Assembly: GCA_943370025.1 (NCBI GenBank)
Contig: CALRPI020000011.1
Coordinates: 24,766-88,765 of the forward strand
Length of the DNA stretch: 64,000 nucleotides
Direction: 5' to 3'
DNA from: JAAUUE01 sp943370025
GTDB lineage: Bacteria; Cyanobacteriota; Cyanobacteriia; Cyanobacteriales; JAAUUE01
Position numbers and translations under genes: made by a program. The notes beneath the pieces were generated by a model, which was not told the origin of the DNA, ran no database searches, and was given only the letters and a program-made list of their open reading frames with translations. Positions 43,501 through 52,598 of the stretch are shown here, in pieces (within the stretch, counting starts at the first letter, position 1; each line of letters begins with the position of its first letter).

Positions 43501-43912
43501 AAACCTCCTGAATATTAACCATTAGAAATGTCGGAAAAGCAAGAATAGAGAAAACTTAATACATTTTTATTACGCGCATAATTAGGATTAATTCTAGGCG
43601 GTTTTAGTCTCTCAAAATGCCAATCTCCGGTAACTCGATCAAAAATGTGTACTTTGAAAAGAGTATGGCACAACTATTTCAGAATTACAAGTAGAAAAAA
43701 TGATGAATATTCAAGGAATGTAGTGTTTTTCACTAAAAGTTCGTATAGTTAAATACCAAAGTTTCTAATAAGTTATTTCCTGTCATTTCGGGTTAGATAA
43801 TACCGCAATCCTATCGCCATCCTAAATAGTTTCACCCGCCTTCGACGAGTGAAACTATCTGCTAGAGGCAAGTTAATTGACAAGTTAATTGACAAGTTAA
43901 CTGAGAGGCTAT
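43501..43912. promoter_or_regulatory. Upstream region of ssuD and 3' flank of metF
   Basis: The ssuD promoter should lie in 43501-43780, an AT-rich stretch (ATGATGAATATTCAAGG, TTCGTATAGTTAAATACC). From 43806 a TATAGC-like element with AGTTTCACCCGCC hairpin runs into three TTGACAAGTTAA repeats (43870-43902) and the metF stop. Confidence 0.5.
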
Positions 43913-44797
43913 TTATATAGACTTAATCCCTGCGAGGTCAAGAACATGGGGAATCAGGTCTTCTCTTCTGACCGCCATCATATGGACTCCTTGACAGAGT
44001 TCCTGCGCTAGTTTTACCTGTTCTGCCGCAATAATAATTCCTTCTTGTAAGGGGTCTTTTGCCTGAGCTAGGCGATCGATAATCTCCGCAGGTATTTTTA
44101 CACCCGGTACATTGCGGTTAATAAATTCGGCATTTTTAGCCGACTTCAATAGGAAAATCCCGGCAAGTACAGGTTTATTGCACCCGGCAGCAATTTGATC
44201 CATAAATTTAGCCAAGCGATCGAAGTCGGTAATTAATTGACTCTGGAAAAATTGTGCCCCGGCTGCCAGTTTGCGATCGAACCTGCGCTGCAACCCAGAC
44301 CAGCTCCCCGACTGGGGATCCACCGCCGCCCCTGCAAAGAGATTTAACCCGCCATCGGGCAAAGGCTTCTCGTGGGTATCCACACCCCGGTTGAGTTTTT
44401 CAATCACCTGCAATAACCGCACTGCCTCTAGATCAAATACCGACTTCGCCTCTGGATGATCTCCCGCTTTCACCGGATCCCCCGTCAGAGCCAAAATATT
44501 ATGAATCCCCAAGGCATGGGAGCCCATCAGGTCGGCTTGGATGCTGATGCGATTGCGATCACGACAAGCCACCTGACAAATTGGCTCTACTCCTGCTTGT
44601 AGCAACAATACCGAAGCTGCCAAGGGACTCATCCGTAATACCGCCCGACTGCCATCGGTAATATTCACCCCATGCACCCGCCCCTTGAGCAATTTTGCCA
44701 TTTCCAGCATATGACTAGGATCACCACCCTTGGGGGGCGCAACTTCAGCGGTGACAATAAATTCTTGATTCCGAATAGCTTGTTGAAAAATACTCAT
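43913..44797 (-). CDS. metF: Methylenetetrahydrofolate reductase
   Basis: The 294-residue protein has FIVTAEVAPPKGGDP, VHGVNITDGSRAVLRMS, GIHNILALTGDPVKAGDHPE and FDRKLAAGAQFFQSQLITD, the MetF flavoprotein fold. It reduces 5,10-methylene-THF to 5-methyl-THF for methionine synthesis. Its ATG follows immediately after the trpS stop (TAAATG), so the two are translationally coupled. Confidence 0.88.
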   Translation of the reverse strand: MSIFQQAIRNQEFIVTAEVAPPKGGDPSHMLEMAKLLKGRVHGVNITDGSRAVLRMSPLAASVLLLQAGVEPICQVACRDRNRISIQADLMGSHALGIHNILALTGDPVKAGDHPEAKSVFDLEAVRLLQVIEKLNRGVDTHEKPLPDGGLNLFAGAAVDPQSGSWSGLQRRFDRKLAAGAQFFQSQLITDFDRLAKFMDQIAAGCNKPVLAGIFLLKSAKNAEFINRNVPGVKIPAEIIDRLAQAKDPLQEGIIIAAEQVKLAQELCQGVHMMAVRREDLIPHVLDLAGIKSI

Positions 44798-45802
44798 TTA
44801 TCTCCTACTAAACCCCAAGGCATCCCTCACAGCCCCCAACGTCTCCCCTGCGATCGCTTCTGCTTTCTCTCTACCTTGCTGGAGGACAGATTCCAGATAA
44901 CCCGGTTCTGCCATAATTTCTTGGTACTTAGTTTGGATGGGCTGGAGGTGGGCGATCGCTGCCTCGGTCAATAGGGGTTTAAATTGTCCCCAACCTAAGT
45001 CTTGGCATTCTGTAGCTACCTCCTCCTTAGATTTCCCGGCTAGCAAGCCGTAGAGACTCAAAAGATTATGGCATTCGGGGCGATCGGGGTCATCGAAGGT
45101 CATCCCCCGCACCGTATCGGTTTTGCAGCGCTTGATTTTGTTCTTGATCGCTTCAGGAGTATCCAAGAGGCTAATCCGGCTTTGGTCTGAGGGGTCAGAT
45201 TTAGACATTTTCTTAGTCCCATCGGTCAAACTCATCACCCTCGCTCCCTCCTTGCGAATCATCGGTTCTGGCATTTTTAAGACGGGCTTCTTCTTGGCAA
45301 ACTGATGGTTAAACCGAGCGGCAATATCACGGGTTAGTTCTAAATGTTGCTTTTGGTCTTCCCCGACGGGAACCTTGTTAGCTTGGTACAAAAGAATATC
45401 CGCTGCCATCAGGACAGGATAATCTAGCAAACCAGTATTCACATTCTGCCCCTGTTTAATGGCTTTTTCCTTGAACTGGATCATGTCTTCGAGCCAGTTA
45501 ATTGGGGTGATACAATTCAACAGCCAAGTTAGTTCACTATGGGCAGCGACGTGGGATTGAATAAAAATAGTACAATGCTCCAAATCAATCCCGCTCGCAA
45601 GGTAGAGGGCAGCGATCGCATAGCTATCTTCAGCGAGGGTTTTCGGGTTATGGGGAGCGGTAATGGCATGGAGATCCACCACACAGAAATAATTCTCAAA
45701 TTGATCTTGAGTTTCGACCCAGTTGCGAATTGCCCCCAGATAGTTCCCCAAATGTAAGTTACCCGTAGGCTGAATCCCCGAAAATACCCGTTGCTTGACC
45801 AT
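44798..45802 (-). CDS. trpS: Tryptophanyl-tRNA synthetase
   Basis: The 334-residue protein begins MVKQRVFSGIQPTGNLHLGN; NLHLGNYLGA is the HIGH motif and TKKMSKSDPSD contains KMSKS. DLHAITAPHNPKTL and LNCITPINWLEDMIQFKEK are further signature segments. It charges tRNA-Trp. It is co-transcribed with metF. Confidence 0.95.
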   Translation of the reverse strand: MVKQRVFSGIQPTGNLHLGNYLGAIRNWVETQDQFENYFCVVDLHAITAPHNPKTLAEDSYAIAALYLASGIDLEHCTIFIQSHVAAHSELTWLLNCITPINWLEDMIQFKEKAIKQGQNVNTGLLDYPVLMAADILLYQANKVPVGEDQKQHLELTRDIAARFNHQFAKKKPVLKMPEPMIRKEGARVMSLTDGTKKMSKSDPSDQSRISLLDTPEAIKNKIKRCKTDTVRGMTFDDPDRPECHNLLSLYGLLAGKSKEEVATECQDLGWGQFKPLLTEAAIAHLQPIQTKYQEIMAEPGYLESVLQQGREKAEAIAGETLGAVRDALGFSRR

Positions 45803-45927
45803 AACTAGAAAATTTTAAATTTTGATTTATTTGATTTAGTAATATCTTTAATGGAGTATGAATATATACTGCGCTGCGGGAGATATTTCTACCTGTTTAG
45901 CACTACCATATTTTTTAATCTGTTTCT

Positions 45928-46019
45928 TATAGTAAGCCTAAACCCTTCGCTAAATCAAATTGCCTCTGGTAGATGATTTCACTCGCCTTTGTAGGATGAA
46001 ATCATTCAGAATCGCTATG
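45928..46019. mobile_element. TATAGC-family element in the gap 45803-46125
   Basis: The ends are TATAGTAAGCCTAAACCC and inverted CAGAATCGCTATG, with a GATGATTTCACTCGCC / GGATGAAATCATTC hairpin. It lies upstream of the divergent trpS and DUF1993 genes, where promoters of both should be; AT-rich sequence flanks it. No other gene is seen in this gap. Confidence 0.6.
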
Positions 46020-46125
46020 TCCTGCCACAAAATACCCTAGGGATGATCTTTGCTAGCATGGAGTAATAATTGGCTCCATTAAATGAGGTAGGATCGTTCC
46101 ATAATCTAAACTTTAGGAAAATTTT

Positions 46126-46635
46126 ATGCAAATTTCTATGTATCAAGTCACAATACCACCAATGACTCATTCTTTGAGTAACCTGGTGGCTATTCTGGAA
46201 AAGGGTGCTGCCTATGCAGAAGCCAAGGAAATCGATCCTGCCGTCTTGATTAGTAGCAGATTGTTTCCTGATATGTTCCCGCTGGGGAGGCAAGTACAAA
46301 TTGCGGCTGATGTGGCAAAAAGGGGGGCAGCAAGACTGGCGGGGGTAGAGCCTCCAGTCTTTGCAGATACGGAAACAACCTTCCCGGAATTGATCGATCG
46401 CCTCCAGAAAACCATCGCCTACCTGAATACCCTAACCCCAGAGCAGATCGACGGCTCAGAGGAGACAGCGATCGAGCTGCCCTTTGGACAGGAAACTCTC
46501 CATTTTACCGGGTTACCTTTTCTGTTACACGTGATCCATCCCAATGTCTATTTTCATGTCACCACCGCCTACGATATTCTGCGGCATAACGGAGTAGAGC
46601 TAGGCAAAATAGATTTTCTGGGCAAGCCTGTATAA
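46126..46635 (+). CDS. DUF1993 family protein
   Basis: The 169-residue protein reads MQISMYQVTIPPMTHSLSNL, VLISSRLFPDMFPLGRQVQI and LPFLLHVIHPNVYFHVTTAY, matching DUF1993, a four-helix DinB-like family of unknown function found across bacteria and fungi. It is monocistronic; an IS630-type MITE follows 13 bp after the stop. Confidence 0.88.
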   Translation: MQISMYQVTIPPMTHSLSNLVAILEKGAAYAEAKEIDPAVLISSRLFPDMFPLGRQVQIAADVAKRGAARLAGVEPPVFADTETTFPELIDRLQKTIAYLNTLTPEQIDGSEETAIELPFGQETLHFTGLPFLLHVIHPNVYFHVTTAYDILRHNGVELGKIDFLGKPV

Positions 46636-46648
46636 AATTCTTTTCATC

Positions 46649-46757
46649 TACAGCACTTTGCGTTCAAATGAGACACACCACAAATATTTCAAGTCCTATC
46701 CATGTTGGGTTTGAGAGTGGGCTGAGCGGAGTCGAAGTCCACTCTCAAACTGCTGTA
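46649..46757. mobile_element. IS630-type MITE, copy 3
   Basis: The 109-bp element has ends TACAGCACTTTGCGTTCAAA and CTGCTGTA flanked by TA. The hairpin TTTGAGAGTGGGCTGAGC... / ...GTCCACTCTCAAA has a different central sequence from copy 2 but keeps pairing. It sits between two convergent genes. Confidence 0.75.
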
Positions 46758-46820
46758 AGCGAAGTTTAGGGCTGAGGGTCGTCGGAGCCCTCAACAATGT
46801 CCTAAGCAAAGCGGTGCTTG

Positions 46821-48035
46821 CTATAAGAATGGTTTGGTAATCCAACTTACTCCGACCTTGAGTTGATGCTCTAGAGTGGGCATCCGAGACAGGTATGCCA
46901 AGCGCCGCACTACATGGGCAAGATTGCCTTCTAGAGTCACTCCCAAACCAGCTAAGGTGGCGTTATCTTTGCCCAATGTCATCATTTCCCCTAGATTTTG
47001 GTAGCGGAAAGGCAAGATTGGTCGATCGGTCAAATCTGCCCAGAGGTTCCAGCCTACGTAGTCAGCCTGTTGGAAGGCAGCTTGGGCGGTGGCGGGAATT
47101 TGCTGCCCACTAGCATCTTTGCAATCCGCCAGATCCCCTAGGGCATAGATTTCTGGGTGTTCTAATATTTGGAGGGTATTGGTGGTGGTGAGTTGCCCCC
47201 TAGCATTGTGGGAGAGGGGCAAAGATTTGACTACCGCTGCCACTTGGGTTCCCACAGTCCACAACACCAAGTCTGTGGGAATGGTGTCCACCTGTCCCTT
47301 ATAGCTGAGGTCAAGGCTATCGGCTGTTACTTTTGCCACTCCGGTTTCCAGATCAATCCAAACTTTTTTGGCTTCTAGGGCTTTTTTGGCTGCCTCCCGG
47401 TTAAATTCTGGAGAGGTGCGGAGAATTGTATCGCTCAGTTCCACTAACCGAATCCGTCCTCGATCGCCCAAGCGATCGGCCAATTTGCAAGCCAATTCCA
47501 CGCCAGAATAGCCAGCCCCAATAATCGCCACCCGAATTGTATCTTGGTGTGATTCTTCTAAAATGCTGAGGCGCTCTGCCAGTTGGTAGGCATGGTTGAC
47601 TGTCCGAAAAGGTAGGGCATGTTCAGCCACTCCCGGAGCCATATCGAGGGGAGTTTCTCCCCCCAAGGCGAGGACTAGGCGATCATAAGGAAGTTCACTA
47701 AAATTGCTACTACTGTTACCTCCCATTTGACTAAGGCGCACCTGTTTATCCATAATATTAATCCCTTCCACTTTGGCTTGATGGAAGCGGATACCAGTAT
47801 TGGCAAGGAGTTCGGCATAGGGAGGGGCGATTTCCCAAGTTTGCAATTCTCCGGTGAGAAGTTCGTAGAGCAGGGGCAGGAATACAAAGCGATCGTGCTG
47901 ATCGACCAAGGTGATTTCTGGTTTAGGGATACCTTGCCAAGGCAGTTGACTCAGGCGGAGAGCAGTATATAAGCCCCCAAAGCCGCCCCCAAGAATACAA
48001 ATCTTCTGACCTTGTTCGCTGTTTTGTTCACTCAT
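46821..48035 (-). CDS. Type II NAD(P)H dehydrogenase (NDH-2)
   Basis: The 404-residue protein has two Rossmann dinucleotide motifs, CILGGGFGGLYTALRL (FAD) and VAIIGAGYSGVELACKLADR (NAD(P)H), and EIYALGDLADCKDASGQQIP. It passes electrons from NAD(P)H to quinones without pumping protons; cyanobacteria have two or three isoforms and this one was not assigned to a subgroup. It is monocistronic. Confidence 0.88.
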   Translation of the reverse strand: MSEQNSEQGQKICILGGGFGGLYTALRLSQLPWQGIPKPEITLVDQHDRFVFLPLLYELLTGELQTWEIAPPYAELLANTGIRFHQAKVEGINIMDKQVRLSQMGGNSSSNFSELPYDRLVLALGGETPLDMAPGVAEHALPFRTVNHAYQLAERLSILEESHQDTIRVAIIGAGYSGVELACKLADRLGDRGRIRLVELSDTILRTSPEFNREAAKKALEAKKVWIDLETGVAKVTADSLDLSYKGQVDTIPTDLVLWTVGTQVAAVVKSLPLSHNARGQLTTTNTLQILEHPEIYALGDLADCKDASGQQIPATAQAAFQQADYVGWNLWADLTDRPILPFRYQNLGEMMTLGKDNATLAGLGVTLEGNLAHVVRRLAYLSRMPTLEHQLKVGVSWITKPFL

Positions 48036-48217
48036 AGCCCAAGCCTTCTTTAGTAATTAACTGAATCTAAATCTACTCAAATTGTAACGGATGTTTAAGA
48101 ATATTAGGTGGAATGATCGTATCAAATCTTAACCTAATGACATTAATATTCTTGATCAACTATCTACGGAAAGGAGAAATTTAATAAATCCGGCAGAACA
48201 GCAATCTGTATATTTAT

Positions 48218-48269
48218 TCAGATTAATACAATTTGATTTTCTTATCAGATTAATACAATTTGATTTTCT
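48218..48269. repeat. Two copies of a 25-bp direct repeat
   Basis: TCAGATTAATACAATTTGAT followed by TTTCT occurs at 48218-48242 and again at 48245-48269, separated by two bases. The function is unknown. Confidence 0.85.
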
Positions 48270-48736
48270 CAGATATGGTTTACTTTGAGCAGAACTTGAC
48301 AATCCAGCACTTTGTACCCCATACACTTAAAAATTGCTATATATAGTGAATGGAGTACGTTAAAAGTAGGGTGATCATGCATTACATAAGTAAAGTTTAG
48401 AAATATATCTTCAGGCAAATTACTCATACAATTTAAGGATATTTTGCTGGGGAACGGATTGATAATTGTTAGCAAGAATTTTCGCTACTTAATCAATAAC
48501 ATGGCGTAGGTAATGGCTTTCTAAGTACAGGACAAAAAAAGTAGAGAGTCAAGAAAATCATGATGTTTCAAGTTTAAATCAAGGGCAATGGGGGATGGCT
48601 CCACGGGCTATGCCTGCATCTATTCTGAAGAATAGGAACTGGCATCAAAGAATCTGGCGAGAACTAGAAAAGATTATCGGCTTTGATCTCGTCTAAACCC
48701 CAATCAGTACTGGCAATTAGTAGGACACCGGGCAAA

Positions 48737-48838
48737 TATAGCAACCCTAAATGGTTTCACCCGCCTCCGGCGGGTGAAACCATCTGCCAGAAGCAAGTTG
48801 ACTTAGTAACTGTTCGCAAATAATTTAGGATCGCTATA
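48737..48838. mobile_element. TATAGC-family element with GGTTTCACCCGC hairpin
   Basis: The ends are TATAGCAACCCTAAATGG and inverted AATTTAGGATCGCTATA. The hairpin is ATGGTTTCACCCGCCTCC / CGGCGGGTGAAACCAT. It is the closest relative of the element at 39079-39181. Confidence 0.7.
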
Positions 48839-49200
48839 ACTACAAATGGGTCTTATCGGTAGAACTGGCGATGGTAGTACTGGTGATCGCCTCGATCTCC
48901 TGAAAATCAAATCCCCCTAAACCGAACCAGCACATTTTGTGTATTATGTTGTAGTATAGATAAAGTCAGGCAAAAGGTGTTATCTTTGTAGTCTGCCTAA
49001 TGAAAAATTTTGGCGATCGCATTGTCTTGAATAATCCCTTGAATACTCTGTTTTCTCTTGCATCCCCCCCTGAACCTGCCTATTCTCATCTCTAAAATCA
49101 ACCCTGCTCCAGCCTTTAACCCTAGTTAAGAGGCTGTATTTGACTGTTTTTCAGTTTTCACCAAATTTACTTGTAATTCTTACTAGCAAAGTCAAGCCCC

Positions 49201-52200
49201 ATGAATACCACCTACAGCACTCCCAACTACATCTTGCCTGACTTGATCGAGATTCAGCGGTCTAGTTTCCGTTGGTTTCTTGAAGAAGGGCTAATTGAAG
49301 AACTCAATAGCTTTTCCCCGATCACCGACTACACGGGCAAAATGGAACTGCACTTCTTGGGTAAAGACTACAAACTAAAGCGCCCCAAGTACGACGTAGA
49401 TGAAGCCAAGCGGCGGGACAGCACCTACTCGGTGCAAATGTATGTGCCGACTCGGTTGATCAACAAAGAAACGGGCGAAATCAAGGAAATGGAAGTCTTC
49501 ATTGGCGACCTGCCCCTGATGACCGATCGCGGCACGTTCATTATTAATGGAGCCGAGCGGGTAATTGTTAACCAAATTGTCCGTAGCCCCGGGGTTTACT
49601 ACAAATCAGAAATTGATAAAAATGGTCGCCGCACCTATAGTGCCTCCTTGATTCCCAACCGGGGAGCTTGGTTGAAATTTGAGACCGATCGCAACGGCTT
49701 AGTCTGGGTTCGCATCGACAAAACCCGGAAACTTTCTGCCCAAGTATTGCTCAAAGCCCTCGGTCTCACCGATGGCGAAATTACCGATGCCTTGCGTCAC
49801 CCAGAGTATTACGAGAAAACCTTGGCTAAGGAAGGTAACCCCAACGAAGAAGAAGCTCTGATCGAACTCTACAAAAAACTGCGTCCGGGGGAACCTCCCA
49901 CGGTGGCTGGGGGGCAACAACTCTTGGAATCTCGCTTCTTCGACCCCAAACGCTATGATCTAGGCCGGGTAGGACGTTACAAAATCAATAAAAAACTCCG
50001 CCTGAATGTCCCCGATGCCGTGCGGATTCTCACTGGGCAGGATATCCTCACCGCCGTGGATTATCTAATCAACCTAGAGTACGACATGGGTAGTACCGAT
50101 GACATTGACCACTTGGGCAATCGCCGGGTGCGATCGGTCGGAGAACTGTTGCAAAACCAAGTCCGGGTGGGCTTGAATCGCTTAGAGCGGATTATCCGGG
50201 AACGGATGACCGTTAGTGATGCCGAAACCCTGACTCCAGCGTCTTTGGTCAACCCCAAACCCCTAGTTGCCGCCATTAAGGAATTTTTCGGCTCCTCCCA
50301 GCTCTCCCAATTCATGGATCAAACGAATCCCTTAGCGGAACTAACCCATAAGCGGCGGTTGTCTGCCTTGGGACCTGGTGGGTTGACACGGGAAAGAGCC
50401 GGCTTTGCCGTGCGAGATATCCATCCTTCCCACTATGGACGGATTTGCCCGATTGAAACTCCAGAAGGACCAAACGCTGGATTGATCGGCTCCCTAGCTA
50501 CCCATGCTCGGGTAAATTCCTATGGCTTCATTGAAACTCCTTTCTACCCCGTAGAAAATGGCAAAGTCCTCAAGGATCGCCCCCCCACCTACATGACCGC
50601 CGATGAAGAAGACGACCTCCGGGTAGCACCGGGGGATATCCCGGTGGATGACGAAGGGATGATTCTTGGACCGCTGGTTCCTGTGCGTTACCGCCAAGAT
50701 TTCACCACCACCACCCCAGACCAAGTGGACAGAGTAGCGGTGTCTCCCGTACAGATTATTTCTGTAGCCACATCGCTGATTCCTTTCCTAGAGCACGATG
50801 ATGCCAACCGAGCATTGATGGGTTCCAACATGCAACGTCAAGCCGTACCCCTATTGCGTCCTGAGCGTCCCCTAGTCGGCACCGGCTTAGAAGCTCAGGC
50901 TGCCCGTGACTCCGGGATGGTGGTGGTTTCTAAAACTGATGGCGAAGTGAGTTATGTGGATGCCACGCGGATTCGGGTCAAGGTGGACAATCCCGCCGAA
51001 GGTGAACCCGAAGAAATTGAGTACGAAGTCCAGAAATACCATAGGTCTAACCAAGATACCTGTCTCAACCAACGTCCTCTCGTCTACGATGGCGATCCGG
51101 TAGTTGCAGGTCAGGTTATTGCCGATGGTTCCGCCACCGAGGGCGGGGAACTCGCTTTAGGACAAAATATCATCGTTGCCTATATGCCTTGGGAAGGCTA
51201 CAACTACGAAGATGCGATCCTCATCAGTGAACGGCTGGTCATCGATGATGTGTATACCAGCATTCACATTGAAAAATACGAAATTGAAGCTCGGCAAACC
51301 AAGCTGGGACCTGAAGAAATTACCAGAGAAATTCCTAATGTTGGTGAAGATGCCCTGAGGCAGCTTGATGAAAATGGAATTATCCGGATTGGGGCTTGGG
51401 TAGGCTCTGGAGATATTTTGGTGGGGAAAGTGACTCCTAAGGGAGAATCTGACCAACCCCCAGAAGAAAAACTCCTCCGGGCGATCTTTGGGGAAAAAGC
51501 TAGAGATGTGCGGGATAATTCCCTGCGGGTTCCCAACGGTGAAAAAGGTCGAGTCGTCGATGTCCGCCTATTTACCCGCGAACAGGGGGATGAACTGCCG
51601 CCGGGGGCAAATATGGTCGTCCGGGTCTACGTGGCACAACGCCGGAAAATCCAAGTCGGCGATAAAATGGCGGGACGACACGGGAATAAAGGGATCATCT
51701 CCCGGATTCTCCCGGCAGAAGATATGCCCTACTTGCCTGATGGCACTCCCCTAGATATCGTCCTCAATCCCTTGGGTGTACCGAGTCGGATGAACGTTGG
51801 GCAGGTATTTGAGTGTTTGCTGGGCTGGGCTGGGCATCATCTAGATAAGCGGTTTAAGATGATTCCTTTTGATGAAATGTACGGGGAAGAATCATCTCGA
51901 TTGACGGTGCATGGCAAACTAGACCAAGCATCAAAAGAAGAAGGCAAGGAATGGATGTTTGATCCAGAGCAGCCCGGCAAGATCAAGGTCTATGATGGTC
52001 GGACTGGGGAGGCATTCGATCGCCCCATCACCGTCGGCGTGGCTTATATGCTGAAACTCGTCCACCTTGTGGATGACAAGATCCACGCCCGTTCCACTGG
52101 ACCCTACTCCCTTGTTACCCAGCAACCCTTGGGAGGCAAAGCTCAACAGGGCGGTCAAAGATTTGGCGAAATGGAAGTTTGGGCACTAGAGGCTTACGGA

Positions 52201-52512
52201 GCTGCCTATATTCTTCAGGAACTCCTAACGGTGAAATCCGATGATATGCAGGGACGCAATGAAGCATTGAATGCGATCGTCAAGGGCAAACCCATCCCCC
52301 GCCCCGGTACACCGGAATCTTTCAAGGTATTAATGCGAGAACTGCAATCCTTGGGCTTAGATATCGCCGTTCACAAAATAGAACAGGGCGAAGATGGGGA
52401 ATCGAGGGAAGTGGAAATTGACTTGATGGCAGATGGCGAATACCGCCGCGCCCCCTCCCGCCCCACCTATGAATCTTTGTCTCGATCGGAGTTTGAAGAA
52501 GAGGAAGTGTAA
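49201..52512 (+). CDS. rpoB: RNA polymerase beta subunit
   Basis: The protein has 1103 residues, normal for cyanobacteria. The N-terminus is MNTTYSTPNYILPDLIEIQR. Recognisable segments include GTFIINGAERVIVNQIVRSP, the rifampicin region SSQLSQFMDQTNPLAELTHK and RRLSALGPGGLTRERAGFAV, the catalytic VGDKMAGRHGNKGIISRILP and the C-terminal GKAQQGGQRFGEMEVWALEA. Together with rpoC1 and rpoC2 it forms the transcribing core with alpha. The three genes are in the usual order on the plus strand. Confidence 0.97.
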   Translation: MNTTYSTPNYILPDLIEIQRSSFRWFLEEGLIEELNSFSPITDYTGKMELHFLGKDYKLKRPKYDVDEAKRRDSTYSVQMYVPTRLINKETGEIKEMEVFIGDLPLMTDRGTFIINGAERVIVNQIVRSPGVYYKSEIDKNGRRTYSASLIPNRGAWLKFETDRNGLVWVRIDKTRKLSAQVLLKALGLTDGEITDALRHPEYYEKTLAKEGNPNEEEALIELYKKLRPGEPPTVAGGQQLLESRFFDPKRYDLGRVGRYKINKKLRLNVPDAVRILTGQDILTAVDYLINLEYDMGSTDDIDHLGNRRVRSVGELLQNQVRVGLNRLERIIRERMTVSDAETLTPASLVNPKPLVAAIKEFFGSSQLSQFMDQTNPLAELTHKRRLSALGPGGLTRERAGFAVRDIHPSHYGRICPIETPEGPNAGLIGSLATHARVNSYGFIETPFYPVENGKVLKDRPPTYMTADEEDDLRVAPGDIPVDDEGMILGPLVPVRYRQDFTTTTPDQVDRVAVSPVQIISVATSLIPFLEHDDANRALMGSNMQRQAVPLLRPERPLVGTGLEAQAARDSGMVVVSKTDGEVSYVDATRIRVKVDNPAEGEPEEIEYEVQKYHRSNQDTCLNQRPLVYDGDPVVAGQVIADGSATEGGELALGQNIIVAYMPWEGYNYEDAILISERLVIDDVYTSIHIEKYEIEARQTKLGPEEITREIPNVGEDALRQLDENGIIRIGAWVGSGDILVGKVTPKGESDQPPEEKLLRAIFGEKARDVRDNSLRVPNGEKGRVVDVRLFTREQGDELPPGANMVVRVYVAQRRKIQVGDKMAGRHGNKGIISRILPAEDMPYLPDGTPLDIVLNPLGVPSRMNVGQVFECLLGWAGHHLDKRFKMIPFDEMYGEESSRLTVHGKLDQASKEEGKEWMFDPEQPGKIKVYDGRTGEAFDRPITVGVAYMLKLVHLVDDKIHARSTGPYSLVTQQPLGGKAQQGGQRFGEMEVWALEAYGAAYILQELLTVKSDDMQGRNEALNAIVKGKPIPRPGTPESFKVLMRELQSLGLDIAVHKIEQGEDGESREVEIDLMADGEYRRAPSRPTYESLSRSEFEEEEV

Positions 52513-52513
52513 A

Positions 52514-52552
52514 GAAGATGAGAAATTTTGTTGCACAAAATTTCTCATCTTC
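52514..52552 (+). promoter_or_regulatory. Perfect 18-bp hairpin between rpoB and rpoC1
   Basis: GAAGATGAGAAATTTTGT pairs with ACAAAATTTCTCATCTTC around TGC, starting right after the rpoB stop. No T-tract follows, so it is more likely an RNA processing or stability signal than a terminator. It also lies within an upstream in-frame extension of rpoC1. Confidence 0.6.
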
Positions 52553-52598
52553 CTTGCCTCCCTGTACATCATTATTTATCATCCCCCCAACACTAAGT

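Larger units (their letters stand above)
48036..49200. other. Long noncoding region upstream of rpoB
   Basis: No gene is visible in these 1165 bp. The region contains a 25-bp tandem repeat at 48218-48269, a TATAGC element at 48737-48838, and AT-rich sequence before rpoB. Transcription of rpoB probably starts in 48840-49180. The stretch 48590-48720 resembles decayed coding sequence but no family was recognised. Confidence 0.5.
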
